Origin: Batkoa obscura
Lineage: Eukaryota > Entomophthoromycota > Entomophthoromycetes > Entomophthorales > Batkoaceae
NCBI GenBank assembly: GCA_030770535.1
Contig: JASVEC010000002.1
Location: 682,001-746,000, forward strand
Direction of reading: 5' to 3'
Length of the DNA: 64,000 nt
Under the pieces are notes generated by a model that ran no database searches, was not told the origin of the DNA, and saw nothing but the letters and a program-made list of their open reading frames with translations. A program made the translations under genes and the position numbers. Below, one piece after another: positions 1 to 10,016 of this stretch; position 1 is the first letter of the stretch; each line of letters opens with the position of its first letter.

Positions 1-796
1 TGCATCTGCTTGTTTATCAGCTTCTCTACGACGGACGATTTCTCTAATTAAGTTAGAAAAAATCAATTCAATATTAATTCTTTCCTTTGCTGATGATTCA
101 ATAAATAAAGCGTCAATAGATTCAGCATACGCTTTAGCATCTGCCTCAGTTACTTCTCTAAGATCTTGTAAATCGCATTTGTTTCCCACCAATATCATAG
201 GGCACTAAAAATAAATCATTATAGAATACTATATAATACTAGAAAAGTAATTTACAGGTATTTCTTCACGCGCTCTCATGACCTGGGAACGAATAGAATT
301 CAATTCATCAAACGAAGATTTTAAAGTTATTGAATAGACTAATAAGAATCCATCACCACCTCTCAAGAATTTATCTGACCATAGCCCACTATTTAAAATA
401 TTAGTATTTCAAATAAATTTCAGTCATCTTATCCTACCGATATTCTTCTTGCCCAGCGGTATCCGTGATATCTAACTGATATTCTACACCATCGACAGTA
501 AAATTTTTACTGTATGAATCCTCTATTTAAATGTTAGTATCAAAATGATTATTGTATAGATAAGCTTACCAATTGTAGGATCATACCTGAATTGTAAATA
601 GATATAAAAACAAGGTAAGTAAAACATAATAAAGATGATAATGAAATTACTCTTCCATAAATCTAAAATGAAAATTATTATAAATAAAAAACAGATTTAA
701 TAATAATTACTGATTATTAATAAATGAAATCGTTGTGGCCGATTTACCAACACCACCTGATCCCAACACAACAATATTTAACTTTTCTGTAAGCAT
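1..796 (-). CDS. Ras-family small GTPase, 5' part (3' end outside window)
   Basis: Membrane-signalling GTPase of the Ras family. Reading exons 711-796, 651-662, 570-586, 438-522, 256-388 and 1-204 (minus strand) gives 179 codons in one frame, still open at the window edge. Seen: P-loop GSGGVGKS, effector loop EEYDPTIEDSY exactly as in Ras, switch II DTAGQEEY, the guanine motif NKCD and the ESSAK motif. Each exon joint keeps the Ras alignment, and introns are 47-64 nt with GT...AG. Exons 2 (12 nt) and 3 (17 nt) are microexons. After DTAGQEEY the protein reads RGLWSDKFLRGGDGF, one residue longer than the usual Ras helix-2 segment. The C-terminal CAAX lipidation signal would lie beyond position 1. 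The start ATG at 794-796 is the first in frame before the P-loop. Family call is firm; which Ras orthologue is not decided. Confidence 0.93.
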
Positions 797-1519
797 TGTA
801 TTAAGTCTATTAATAATGGTTGTTAATAAATGTATAATGAATTGAAGTGACGTTACTTTAAATTATCTAATTAACTAAATAAGCAGAAAAAGGATACCAG
901 TCGTTTTTCCTTAAGTTTAATATTATAAAAGGCAATTAAGTTAGTGAGAGTAAACTAACGAAAATTAAAAAAATAGCAAAAGAACTTCATATAACTATAT
1001 ATTTATATTGAATAATTGTAAAAAATCATCAGCCTCAAACGTCAATCCTTAGTTTGAAAAATTGCTTATTTTTTAATATATGTTATTGATTTAAGATCAC
1101 CAAAGTTTAATTTTAATTGTATTTTATTGCATATAAATTTAAACTCTCATACCCTCGATTTTTTAGCTTAAATTTGTTGATCTTTTTATGCTTTATGAAT
1201 TCCACCAATTAAAAAAAAGCAAGTACTGTTTTATTGATTTTCAATAAAATTAGGTTTATTAAATTTAATAAATTTAATTTAACTGAATCTGATACAATGA
1301 CATTTAAAGTAATAAAAGTTACTATATTTGAAGTGAGGAAGTTACTTCGATTTTATAATTTCAAAAAACTAAAAAAATTATTTTTACTTTAGGAAAATAT
1401 TTAACAATCTAAGATAACCTTACTGAAATTTAACTGTTAAGTAACTGTCCATTTCTACAAACTAATCTCTCATTTTGTATGTTTAACAAACAATAAACTA
1501 CCAGAATCAGTATCAGTTT
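797..1519. other. Intergenic, Ras to tRNA-Val
   Basis: AT-rich spacer holding the upstream region of the Ras gene. I see no ORF, repeat or RNA gene in it. Confidence 0.6.
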
Positions 1520-1593
1520 GCTTCGGTAGTGTAGTTGGTTATCACGTCACCCTTACAAGGTGAAGGTCTCCAGTTCGAACCTGGGCTGAAGCA
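1520..1593 (+). tRNA. tRNA-Val (anticodon TAC)
   Basis: Cloverleaf: acceptor GCTTCGG pairs with CTGAAGC, T-arm contains GTTCGAAC, and the anticodon stem TCACC/GGTGA closes the loop CTTACAA with TAC at 1554-1556. No intron. Position 1593 is the discriminator A. Confidence 0.93.
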
Positions 1594-1884
1594 ATACCTT
1601 TTACTGAAACTGGGCACCTTAGTACTTTCAATAAGGGTGGGATATACCTTTACAAAATGTCATAAATAACCACTGTTGAAAAATTGAACAAATTTTTCTA
1701 AAGTTCATAGCTTGTAGTTGCTCATGACTAGAATAAAAGTTATAAAAAGTACACAAATTAAAAAAACGTTTCTTGTAATTACTCATTAGAAAATAGAAAC
1801 TTAAAAAGGCTATACAGAGTTTAATTTTTTTAGTGTAAAACTCTAGTCAAAGAACTATATTGAATTCAATAATTTTCATTATAT

Positions 1885-1980
1885 GGGGATGTTTTTTTTG
1901 GCTTCATTACTTTTTCCATTCTTTAAGCACTATTTGAGTGGAAACTTTATTAAAATTGTTAAATATAAAAATACATCCCC
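1885..1980 (-). mobile_element. G4-MITE copy 1
   Basis: Near-complete 96-bp copy with termini GGGGATGT and ACATCCCC and a direct ATAT duplication on both sides (1881-1884 and 1981-1984). Strand is relative to the form containing CAAATAGCGCTTAAAA. Confidence 0.9.
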
Positions 1981-2917
1981 ATATGGTTAATATTACTTGA
2001 AAAAATTTAAGTCAAGATAATATAGGATTTTTGAATGAAATTTTAAAGTGTAACTGAACAAATTTGAAAAGGAACATAAGAGTGGATTTTACAGCCACAA
2101 AAATATATTATAACTCTAATTATGAATTCTTTTAATAGAATCCAATAGTAATTTTACCAAGTATAGAATGAAAATTCAGATTAGCTAGCTAGAGTGTCTG
2201 TCAAAGACGGACCTTTTTACTGGAAAAATATGGTAGACTATTTCAAATGCTTCTATCTAATCTGGTCTATTAAAAAGATGTTCTCCGTACAGTAATGTTT
2301 TTCCTTGAGGATTTATTTAATAATTTGTTCAAACTGTAAGTTGCTCAAAAGATGGATAAAATATTGAAAAAAAATACATTTACATATCGATATTATAATA
2401 GGCCATAGTAAAAAAGCCTTTTAGTTAATTGCAAACTGCTTTTCTAAAAGGCCGAGCTTCTTTGCTTTAGAATACTAAATAACTACTAACAGTATTGATA
2501 ACTAAGTAAAGCTGACTAAAGATAAAAGACGATTGCTTTAAGCCAAACTATAATTCAATTTAAAACCAGTGTTTATCCAAAAAGCTAATCATTAAAATGA
2601 CATCATATTTAGTTTATTAAGGAAAGTACAATTGACAGTAAAGGCTTATAAGATGGAAGAAATGACCTAATAATATGTTAAAAGTAAATAAAAAATTATA
2701 TTTGAAACTTATTTGGTTTATATTATTGAATGTCTAAAAATAAATGTCATTTAATCAATTAATATTAGTAAAAAATTCATATTAAAATAATGATGAAAAG
2801 TTAAATCATGGATAAACAAAGTATTAAGTGAAACTATGCTAAGCCATAGAAGCTAATAAAGTAACTGCATTACAGAGGCTTACTCATTTTTCAAAGTAAA
2901 ACTAATAGTCAAATTAG

Positions 2918-2926
2918 TATAAATAG
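2918..2926 (+). promoter_or_regulatory. TATA box of the Ser-rich protein gene
   Basis: TATAAATAG lies 40 nt before the ATG at 2967. Inferred from position and sequence only. Confidence 0.5.
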
Positions 2927-2966
2927 AATTGAAGGGAAGGAAACAGAATTTATCAAATCATCAAAA

Positions 2967-3497
2967 ATGAAATTTATTTATCTTATCCCCACTCTATTAT
3001 CCAGCCTGGTACTTTCCCAAAACACTTTAGTAGAAAATATCCAAATTTGTATCCGTAATTGTCAATCGGCTAACAATGTTCAATGTGTAGGTCAATGTGT
3101 TGCTGGCTACGGTATGAACGTTCCAGATAGTACTATTGGTGAAATTATCAATGGTATTAACAATAGTAACAACAGCCAATCTGGATCCGCAAATTCTTCA
3201 GCATCCATTAATCCTTCTCAATCATCTGCAGCTAGTTCAATGGCTTCAGAGTCTTCTTCTTCTGTGGCTAGTTCAATAGCTTCAGAATCTTCTTCCCTTA
3301 TCAGCTCTTTATCTTCCGCTTCAACTTCTATTTCTAGTGCCTTGTCGTCGGCTTCTGCTTCACTCTCTAGTGTATCGAGCTCAAAAATATCTTCTATCAA
3401 ATCATCTATGAGTGCAAATGGATCAAATGGTAATTATATTTATCCTTCAATTACATTTATTGCCGTTAGCAATATTATCTTAGCTTATTCTATGTAG
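2967..3497 (+). CDS. Ser-rich secreted GPI-type cell-wall protein
   Basis: A 176-aa protein of unknown function. Seen: hydrophobic signal peptide (residues 1-17, ending LVLSQ), a short four-cysteine module CIRNC...CVGQC (spacing C-x3-C-x7-C-x3-C, about residues 28-43), a long Ser/Ala-rich stretch (about 65-145) expected to be O-glycosylated, and a hydrophobic C-terminus (YIYPSITFIAVSNIILAYSM) suited to GPI attachment. It is a paralogue of the minus-strand gene ending at 4066 and points tail-to-tail toward it. Single exon; the ATG follows a TATA box by 40 nt. Likely a wall or plasma-membrane surface protein; the Cys module is too small for a CFEM domain, which has eight cysteines. Confidence 0.82.
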   Translation: MKFIYLIPTLLSSLVLSQNTLVENIQICIRNCQSANNVQCVGQCVAGYGMNVPDSTIGEIINGINNSNNSQSGSANSSASINPSQSSAASSMASESSSSVASSIASESSSLISSLSSASTSISSALSSASASLSSVSSSKISSIKSSMSANGSNGNYIYPSITFIAVSNIILAYSM

Positions 3498-4065
3498 ATG
3501 GTGTATGTACACTTATTTAATAAAAATCCTTAATAAAGTCATTCTGTAGCTATTCAAATAACTTTTTGTTTTTTATCTACAAATTTATAATTTTTTAGCT
3601 ATGACAATTTATCTAAAAAAATGCTTGATCATTTTTGTTCTAGTTTGTTCAAAATAAAATATTTCAGAAAAATGCTTTAGAAAAAAAGCCTTCTTTTTAC
3701 ACCAAATTAAGCGTTGTAGTGAATATTACTTACACACACATTTACAAACTTACAGTGGTTATACTACTAATATCAAGGAACTTTCATCAACTAAGTTATT
3801 TGATACTCTTTTCCGTTCCTTTGATTATTATTATATTGAGATGTACTTTTTTAAGGATTTTACTAATGATTTCCATTCAAATAGTGCTTAAAAAACGGAA
3901 GTAATGGAACCAAAAAAAACATCCCTAAGTTTAAAATCATTTTATATCCTCTAAAGTCAAAATCATATCTTAATCAATCTCCGAATAAGAATCAGACACT
4001 GTTTTTGATAAAATAAAATGCTATCTTTAATGTATTAAAATATTTATTTCTTAAATTACGATCGT
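3498..4065. other. Spacer between convergent genes
   Basis: Holds the shared 3' regions of the two Ser-rich genes and one degenerate MITE copy at 3837-3926; nothing else recognised. Confidence 0.6.
3837..3926 (+). mobile_element. G4-MITE copy 2 (degenerate)
   Basis: The core CAAATAGTGCTTAAAA and the right end ACATCCC are recognisable. The left end has drifted to TGAGATGT and the target duplication is no longer visible. Confidence 0.75.
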
Positions 4066-4539
4066 TTAGATTAAAGTGGAGAGGAAAGGTACAGCGAAAA
4101 CGATAGCAGAAATGCTATTTACATATTGGTTAGATGTATTACCGCCAGTAACTGATTTAGATAAAGAAGATAATTTAGATGATGCTTCAGACTTAATAGA
4201 TGAAGATGCGCTAGAAAGGACGCTAGAAACTGATGATGCACTAGAAGAGATAGAGCTGGAAACAGAGCTTTGACTGTTATCCATAGAGGTACTAGTTTGA
4301 ACAACTACTACAGTAGTTGAGCTACTACCACTTGGGGATTGAGATCCTTGGCCACTCGCACTGCTACTTGGTGTAACTCCGGTAGGAAGCAAGGTTTGAC
4401 CAAATGAAGCAACACATTGGCCGATACATACAAAATCACTAGAAGATCTGCAGTTTTGAACACAAGAATCGAATTGTTGTCTTACAGGGTCTTGGCAGTA
4501 AACCAAAGGTAAAATGGATAATAAATAGGCGATTTTCAT
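4066..4539 (-). CDS. Ser-rich secreted GPI-type cell-wall protein (paralogue)
   Basis: A 157-aa paralogue of the gene at 2967-3497 with the same order of parts: signal peptide (MKIAYLLSILPLVYCQ), the four-cysteine module CVQNC...CIGQC with identical spacing, a Ser-rich stalk with a poly-Val insert (about residue 75), and a hydrophobic GPI-type tail. The stalk sequence has diverged while the Cys module and its spacing are kept, so the module is probably the functional part. Single exon. TATAAAAC (minus strand) lies at 4601-4608, about 60 nt upstream of the ATG. Function unknown; a surface protein is the likely role. Confidence 0.82.
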   Translation of the reverse strand: MKIAYLLSILPLVYCQDPVRQQFDSCVQNCRSSSDFVCIGQCVASFGQTLLPTGVTPSSSASGQGSQSPSGSSSTTVVVVQTSTSMDNSQSSVSSSISSSASSVSSVLSSASSSIKSEASSKLSSLSKSVTGGNTSNQYVNSISAIVFAVPFLSTLI

Positions 4540-5690
4540 TATGAATTAAATTAAGATAAAAAATGAAATTTTGAAGTAATGATAGCTTTTACTTTGATCT
4601 GTTTTATACTTTTTCTTGCTTTGAATATGAGGTAATCATGACATGAAATAAATTCATCGACTGGAATTCAAACTTAATACATTTCCATTTAGTAAACTTT
4701 TATGCCAGACGCTTATTTCGTTAAATAATGTTTTGAATTGATTTAGCTAAGCCTTATTTTGTGAAAATCTTAATTTATATCTAAAAATATCTGAAATTTA
4801 TAAACTTAATAATTATTACAAAATTTCTCCTTTAAATATTATATTTGACTACAAATAAATATAATATCGTATTGGTATATAGAACATCGTATTTTTTTAT
4901 AGTATAAGTCCCAAATAATAATAATAATAACAGTAATAATAATTTATTTTCATCTTTTATGAACATAATATATTTAAAGCTAATAACTTATGCAAATTTC
5001 CGTGGCAAATTGTTTTGTTATTTTTATGCATAGTCATTAAATTAATTTTGTAATGATATTTTATTATTATTTCAAAATGATCGCACATTTAAAGTATTTA
5101 CTTCATACTTAATAGCTTGCTCAAATATCAATTTATAAAAGGCTATTAATGAAAGGGAAGCTTTGTAAGCTTTTAAGTATTTAAATATTTAACATTTGAC
5201 CAAAATGGAACTAATTCTTTTAAGTATAAGTGCATTTATAGCATTTAAAAAAACAGTTGATAGATTTAAGTTTAAAATTCGACCATATCTCAAGATTATA
5301 AAAATATTGAGTGTACAAAATTATCAATTCATGTATATTTAATGTTTTAAATGAATATTTTTTTGAAAGTATTAAATGTATTAAAAAAGTTGTTCTAGGT
5401 AAAAACAATTACTATACTAATATTACCTTTTATCCTTAAAACTGATTAAAATACTATATTGTGAAAACTTAAAGATAAAACATTTACACTGCTTTGTTTA
5501 CAATTAATTTAAGATTCATATTTAATAAAATATTGGTAAAAAAAACTTGTATTGATAAATTTTCGTGCTTTTTAGATATAGTTAACTTTTGGCAAATATT
5601 TAGATTTATAGCTTTCCAATATAAAGAAATAAAATAAAAACGAACTATTTTATACACTTATTAATAATTAACATAAATTATATAGCATAT

Positions 5691-5787
5691 GGGGATGTGT
5701 TTTTTTGTTTAAGAATTTTACTACAATCTTTCCACTCAAACAGCGCTTAAAAAATGGAAAAATAATGAAACTAAAAAAAACAGCCCC
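5691..5787 (+). mobile_element. G4-MITE copy 3
   Basis: 97 bp, starts GGGGATGT, ends CAGCCCC, with ATAT direct duplications at 5687-5690 and 5788-5791. Confidence 0.9.
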
Positions 5788-6065
5788 ATATACAAGTTAA
5801 TAATTTTACTAAGTTTGATATTGATTGTAAAATTATTTAATTTACTTTAAAAGGTAAATTACTTTTTTTTCAAAAACTGCAATATTTTTCCGAGTTTTCA
5901 AAGTTTAACATAAATGATTCTTTTATTTGTTGTATAGCTAGGCTTTTGGATCGAATAATGTATCCAACTTTTTATTAGTTACATAAATTTATATTAAAAC
6001 TTGACCTTTATATATAATAAAGAAAATAGCTTTAATTTAACTTATTGGCTTTTTCGATTTAATAT

Positions 6066-6163
6066 GGGGGTGTTTTTTTTGATTTCATCACTTTTTCTAT
6101 TTTTAAGCGCTATTTGAGTGGAAAGATTGTTAATAAATTCTTGAATAAAAAAAACATATCTCC
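6066..6163 (-). mobile_element. G4-MITE copy 4
   Basis: 98 bp, starts GGGGGTGT, ends CATATCTCC, flanked by ATAT on both sides. Only 38 bp from the next copy. Confidence 0.88.
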
Positions 6164-6201
6164 ATATAAACTTTGAGTTTATACAAAATAAGCAACTATA
6201 T

Positions 6202-6297
6202 GGGAGTGTTTTTTTTACTTCATTATTTTTTCATTTTTAAGCGCTATTTAAGCGGAAAAATTGTTAGCAAAATCCTTAAACACAAAAATACATCCCC
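6202..6297 (-). mobile_element. G4-MITE copy 5
   Basis: 96 bp, starts GGGAGTGT, ends ACATCCCC. Left flank ATAT; right flank AGTG, so the duplication is not preserved. Confidence 0.85.
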
Positions 6298-6382
6298 AGT
6301 GTTTAATAAAACAATACATTTTTAAAGATTACCAATCTACTTTATATTAAACTTTTATAAGCTCTAGTTTAAGATCATTATA

Positions 6383-6410
6383 ATTTATTTATTTATTTAT
6401 TTATTTATTT
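6383..6410. repeat. ATTT microsatellite
   Basis: Simple tandem repeat of the tetranucleotide ATTT, about seven units. Confidence 0.9.
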
Positions 6411-6798
6411 TAAAAATTGATAATAAAAATAATTTAAAAGTTGCTTTTTTGTAATGATTTGTATTTTTAATGTTTCTTATATTTATATATACTTATAATA
6501 TCTTTTTTTTAATTTTAAAAAACTTTACTTGCTTTTTTTGATATATTTTTTACTTTTTAAAATTTATTTATAACTCTTCATTTATAACTTTTTATTCTTT
6601 ATTTTTCATTATAAATAATTGTTTTTAAAAAGTATAAAGAATGACTTTACTATAATATGTAAATATTTTTAAAAATTTGTTTAAATAGAATTTTAATTGG
6701 AAAAGGAGTTTTTTTAGATATTCGTTTTTTCAAATTTCTATTTATTTATATAACAAATTTTACTAAAACACTATGACCATTGATTTTAATCAATATAT

Positions 6799-6898
6799 GG
6801 GGATGTATTTTTGTATTTAAGGATTTTACTAACAATTTTTCCGCTTTAAATAGTGCTTAAAAAATGGAAAAAATAATGAAGTCAAAAAAAACACTCCC
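6799..6898 (+). mobile_element. G4-MITE copy 6
   Basis: 100 bp, starts GGGGATGT, ends ACACTCCC, with ATAT duplications at 6795-6798 and 6899-6902. Confidence 0.9.
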
Positions 6899-6984
6899 AT
6901 ATATTTATTCATTAGCTAAATAGTTTCTATATAGCTTTTTGAAATTAGTTTTATAATTTATAATATAATTTAAATTTGATATAT

Positions 6985-7086
6985 AAGGGTGTTTTTTTTG
7001 ACTTTATCACTTTTTCCCTTTTAAGCGCTATTTTACCTAAGCGGAAAAATTGTTAGTAAAATTTTTAAACACAAAGATATAGCCTT
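6985..7086 (-). mobile_element. G4-MITE copy 7 (degenerate)
   Basis: Left end AAGGGTGT, core TTTTAAGCGCTATTTTA with a small insertion, right end drifted. Boundaries are approximate. Confidence 0.72.
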
Positions 7087-7726
7087 ATTTACTCTTTTAT
7101 TTACTTTTATTTTGTTTAAATTTTTTTATTATAATTTAAAAACAGCTTTAATTGATTTTTTTATAGGTTTTTGACTTTTTAAGTTCTTCAGCTTTTTAAT
7201 AATTTCAATTGTTCTTTATTTTTAAGATTAAAAGTTTTATAAACCTTGGATAGCGTTTTTTCCTTTCATTATAAATAGTATATATTATTAACTATATAGC
7301 TCTTTTTTGTATTTTTGTTATTTTTATAACAGCTTAAAAATACCTTTTTTTGGCAAAGACTTTAATTATATTGTTTATAGTTTTAAGAAAAGCTTATATT
7401 ATCTAAAATATTATAAAATTTTAAGTTTTTAACTTAGATTAATTTTTGATTTAATTTCTTTCTTTTAACCATACTATCAATTGCTTGAAATTATTTATAA
7501 GAATTATAAACATGTTGTAATTGTTTCAATGTTTTAAATAGTGGGTTATTATATTTAGCAGTTTTGCTAAAAGATTTTTATTTTTAAATTGACTTTTATT
7601 AAGTTTTACTAATAATAGTTTACTGCTTATGATTCTATGCTTAAAACAGTTTATAATGCAACTTTATTTGCTTTTACTTTCATAGCCTTATCACCTTTTT
7701 TCCCTAACTTATATTTAAAGGTGTTT

Positions 7727-7813
7727 TTTGGTCTCATCGCTTTTTCCATTTTTTAAGCGTTATTTGAATGGAAAAACCATTAGTAAAATCCTTAAACATA
7801 AAAATACGTACTC
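7727..7813 (-). mobile_element. G4-MITE copy 8
   Basis: About 87 bp and diverged (left end AAAGGTGT, core TTTTAAGCGTTATTTGA). The ATTT direct duplication at 7723-7726 and 7814-7817 supports the boundaries. Confidence 0.78.
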
Positions 7814-8428
7814 ATTTTCTCTTGTAAGTAAACATCTGGGATTCTGGCTCTGAAGGTTTTAAAAAACACACGTCTTTGATGATTATATTAAAAATAGCTT
7901 ATATAAAAAATATTTTCATACTTACATTTAAAAGCTATGACATGAAATTCCAATAATTAATAATAGCTTATTTAGCCTTCCAAGTAATTGTGCAACTTTA
8001 GTTATTCAGAAATTAATAAGCTGGTTAAACTTTCCATATATTAATTTATTAAAGAACCTACCTTTTTAGCCAAGAAATAGATACAAGCTTTTAACGTAAT
8101 GATGATTTGAACAGTCTTAAGCGGCCTTTTATATTTAACCCAAACATTTCGAAATTAAAATTTACCAAGCAAAATAAGTGAATTTTATAGCTATTAGTCA
8201 GCTAAATCATGGTTCTAAGCATGAATAGAATAGAAAATTGGCCAACTTAAAGCCAATAAAGTTTAACATTTTGAACTCAATTCTTAAGCAATCAAAATTT
8301 AAAAATAACTTGAAATTAAAACATCATAAATAATTTCAAATACACCAATTATTAAATCATACTAAGTGAAAATAAGATATATAAATCTAAAATATGATAG
8401 TTCATTAATATTAAAAAAACATCCAATT

Positions 8429-8866
8429 ATGAAATTTTATTACTTATTACCTCTTCTCTCTTTCGCAGCTACTCAAGATACCATATCTACTAGTACCGAT
8501 TCCAATAGCAATAGTATGACTGACAACTCAAGTACAGCTACAGCTACAGCTACTAGTAGCACCATGTTACCAACCTATACTTCGATTAGTGATATGGATT
8601 TATTAGCCAATTTTGGTCAACAAGCGATTGTATGTGCACCAGCAATGTTACAATATCAATTATTTGTTAAATTATTACCATCTGATATTAAATCCGAAAT
8701 TGGTTCTATTATTGATAGTTATCAAAGTAGTATGAGTGCTTCAAGTACTTCATCCAATGATTCTTCATCCACTATTGCTACTTTGACTGTTTTGTCAACT
8801 GCTTCTAATACCAATGATTCATCAGAAATCTCGTCAGACACCACTGTTACTTCGACTTCTAGTTAA
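8429..8866 (+). CDS. Ser/Thr-rich secreted protein
   Basis: A 145-aa protein of unknown function. The ATG at 8429 is chosen because it opens directly into a signal peptide (MKFYYLLPLLSFAATQ); the frame extends upstream only through a GTG. After cleavage comes a Ser/Thr/Asn-rich stretch with an ATATAT run, then a more ordered segment (about residues 55-105) with a single Cys, ending KLLPSDIKSEIGSIIDSYQS, and a second Ser/Thr-rich tail. Unlike the two Ser-rich genes upstream it has no hydrophobic GPI-type end, so it is probably secreted or covalently wall-bound. Single exon. Confidence 0.7.
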   Translation: MKFYYLLPLLSFAATQDTISTSTDSNSNSMTDNSSTATATATSSTMLPTYTSISDMDLLANFGQQAIVCAPAMLQYQLFVKLLPSDIKSEIGSIIDSYQSSMSASSTSSNDSSSTIATLTVLSTASNTNDSSEISSDTTVTSTSS

Positions 8867-9098
8867 ACTATATAATTGTATTGAATAATTTAAATAAACT
8901 GTATATGCTATAATATATATATTGAATTTTTTTATTAGATTTATCAAATCAATTTTCTTCAAAGTTAATAAAAAATATTGATTCTTTTTTAATATATACA
9001 AAAATTATTTAAAATACAATATAGATAAATACTATTTTGATTATAAATTTTGTAAAACTCTATATTTGTTGATTAGTAATAAAAACTATCAATTCATT

Positions 9099-9180
9099 CG
9101 ACACCTGCAGGATTTGAACCTGCGCGGGGAAACCCCATGAGCTTTCTAGGCTCACGCCTTAACCGCTCGGCCAAAGTGTC
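9099..9180 (-). tRNA. tRNA-Ser (anticodon AGA)
   Basis: Minus-strand class II tRNA: acceptor GACACTT, anticodon stem TGAGC/GCTCA around loop CTAGAAA (anticodon AGA), long variable arm GGGGTTTCCCC, T-loop GTTCAAATC. Discriminator G (complement of C9099), as usual for tRNA-Ser. Confidence 0.93.
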
Positions 9181-9819
9181 TTATTGTTGTATGGCTATCT
9201 TTAAGTTTATATATAATTTTGTTCAAATTTTGAAATAACATAATTTAAATATAAATCTAATAGTCAATCATTTTAATAGTTATTTTGCTTTACTATTATT
9301 ATCTAAAAATCGTTTAATTATTTTAACTTTAAGTATAAAGTTTACAATATTCAATCAGATAAGATAAAATTAAATTTATCTTGTTTTGATATTAGTTGAT
9401 TTTATTTAAAAATAAATCAAAATGAATGCTATCATTAAACCTATATTAAAATATTTTAGTTACAAATTAAAAACAATAAAAACATTTAATTATAAGGTAT
9501 CTATTAGATTTTAGATAGTTATCTTTCTAATCCAGTTTAACTCAGTATTAATTTAATTTTTTAAATACTATAAATAATATGAATTTATTTTAAATATAGA
9601 TATATACTTAAAAAAAATTAGCAAGATAAGTATTCTACTTTAAATTTTAAAATTTTAATTTTATAGCTTATTAAAACAGCAGTATGATACTGTTATTAAA
9701 TTATATAAGTCATCAAAATTATTTTATTTTCTTATTTTCTTATATAACATTTGAAATATTAGTAAAATTTTGAAAGGGTATAAATATTTTCAATACGTAA
9801 ATCTTAACAAGTACAAAAT
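9181..9819. other. Spacer between tRNA-Ser and tRNA-Cys
   Basis: AT-rich; no ORF or repeat recognised. Confidence 0.6.
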
Positions 9820-9891
9820 GGGCGTATAGCTCAGTGGTAGAGCAATCGACTGCAGATCGATAGGTCCCTGGTTCAAATCCGGGTGCGCCCT
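9820..9891 (+). tRNA. tRNA-Cys (anticodon GCA), copy 1
   Basis: Acceptor GGGCGTA, D-loop AGCTCAGTGGTAGAGC, anticodon loop CTGCAGA (anticodon GCA), T-arm with GTTCAAATC; no intron. Identical over its length to the minus-strand copy at 14777-14849. Confidence 0.94.
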
Positions 9892-10016
9892 TGTAAGATA
9901 ATCCAGCTTTTTTATAGCAAATAATATATATAAAAATATTAACTGTTTTTTATTTTTTATTTTGTAAAAAAAACACTTTCTTTTTTATTTCTATTCTTCC
10001 AGTTTATCTCTTTGAA

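Larger units (their letters stand above)
1594..2966. other. Intergenic with one MITE
   Basis: AT-rich spacer. The only structured item is the short transposon at 1885-1980. The promoter of the next gene lies at its right end. Confidence 0.6.
4540..8428. other. Long AT-rich intergenic region with six MITEs
   Basis: About 3.9 kb without a supported gene. It contains MITE copies at 5691-5787, 6066-6163, 6202-6297, 6799-6898, 6985-7086 and 7727-7813, an ATTT microsatellite near 6383-6410 and an AAT-type run near 4916-4940. Short ORFs here carry no recognisable motif. Confidence 0.65.

Noticed and set aside
1881-1984. Reading ATAT as part of the MITE terminal inverted repeat
   Set aside because: ATAT is its own reverse complement, so it fits both views, but copies with TTAT/TTAT and ATTT/ATTT show that the four flanking bases are a direct duplication.
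8366-8428. Upstream extension of the Ser/Thr-rich gene
   Set aside because: The extension begins with GTG and lacks sense; the ATG at 8429 opens directly into a signal peptide.
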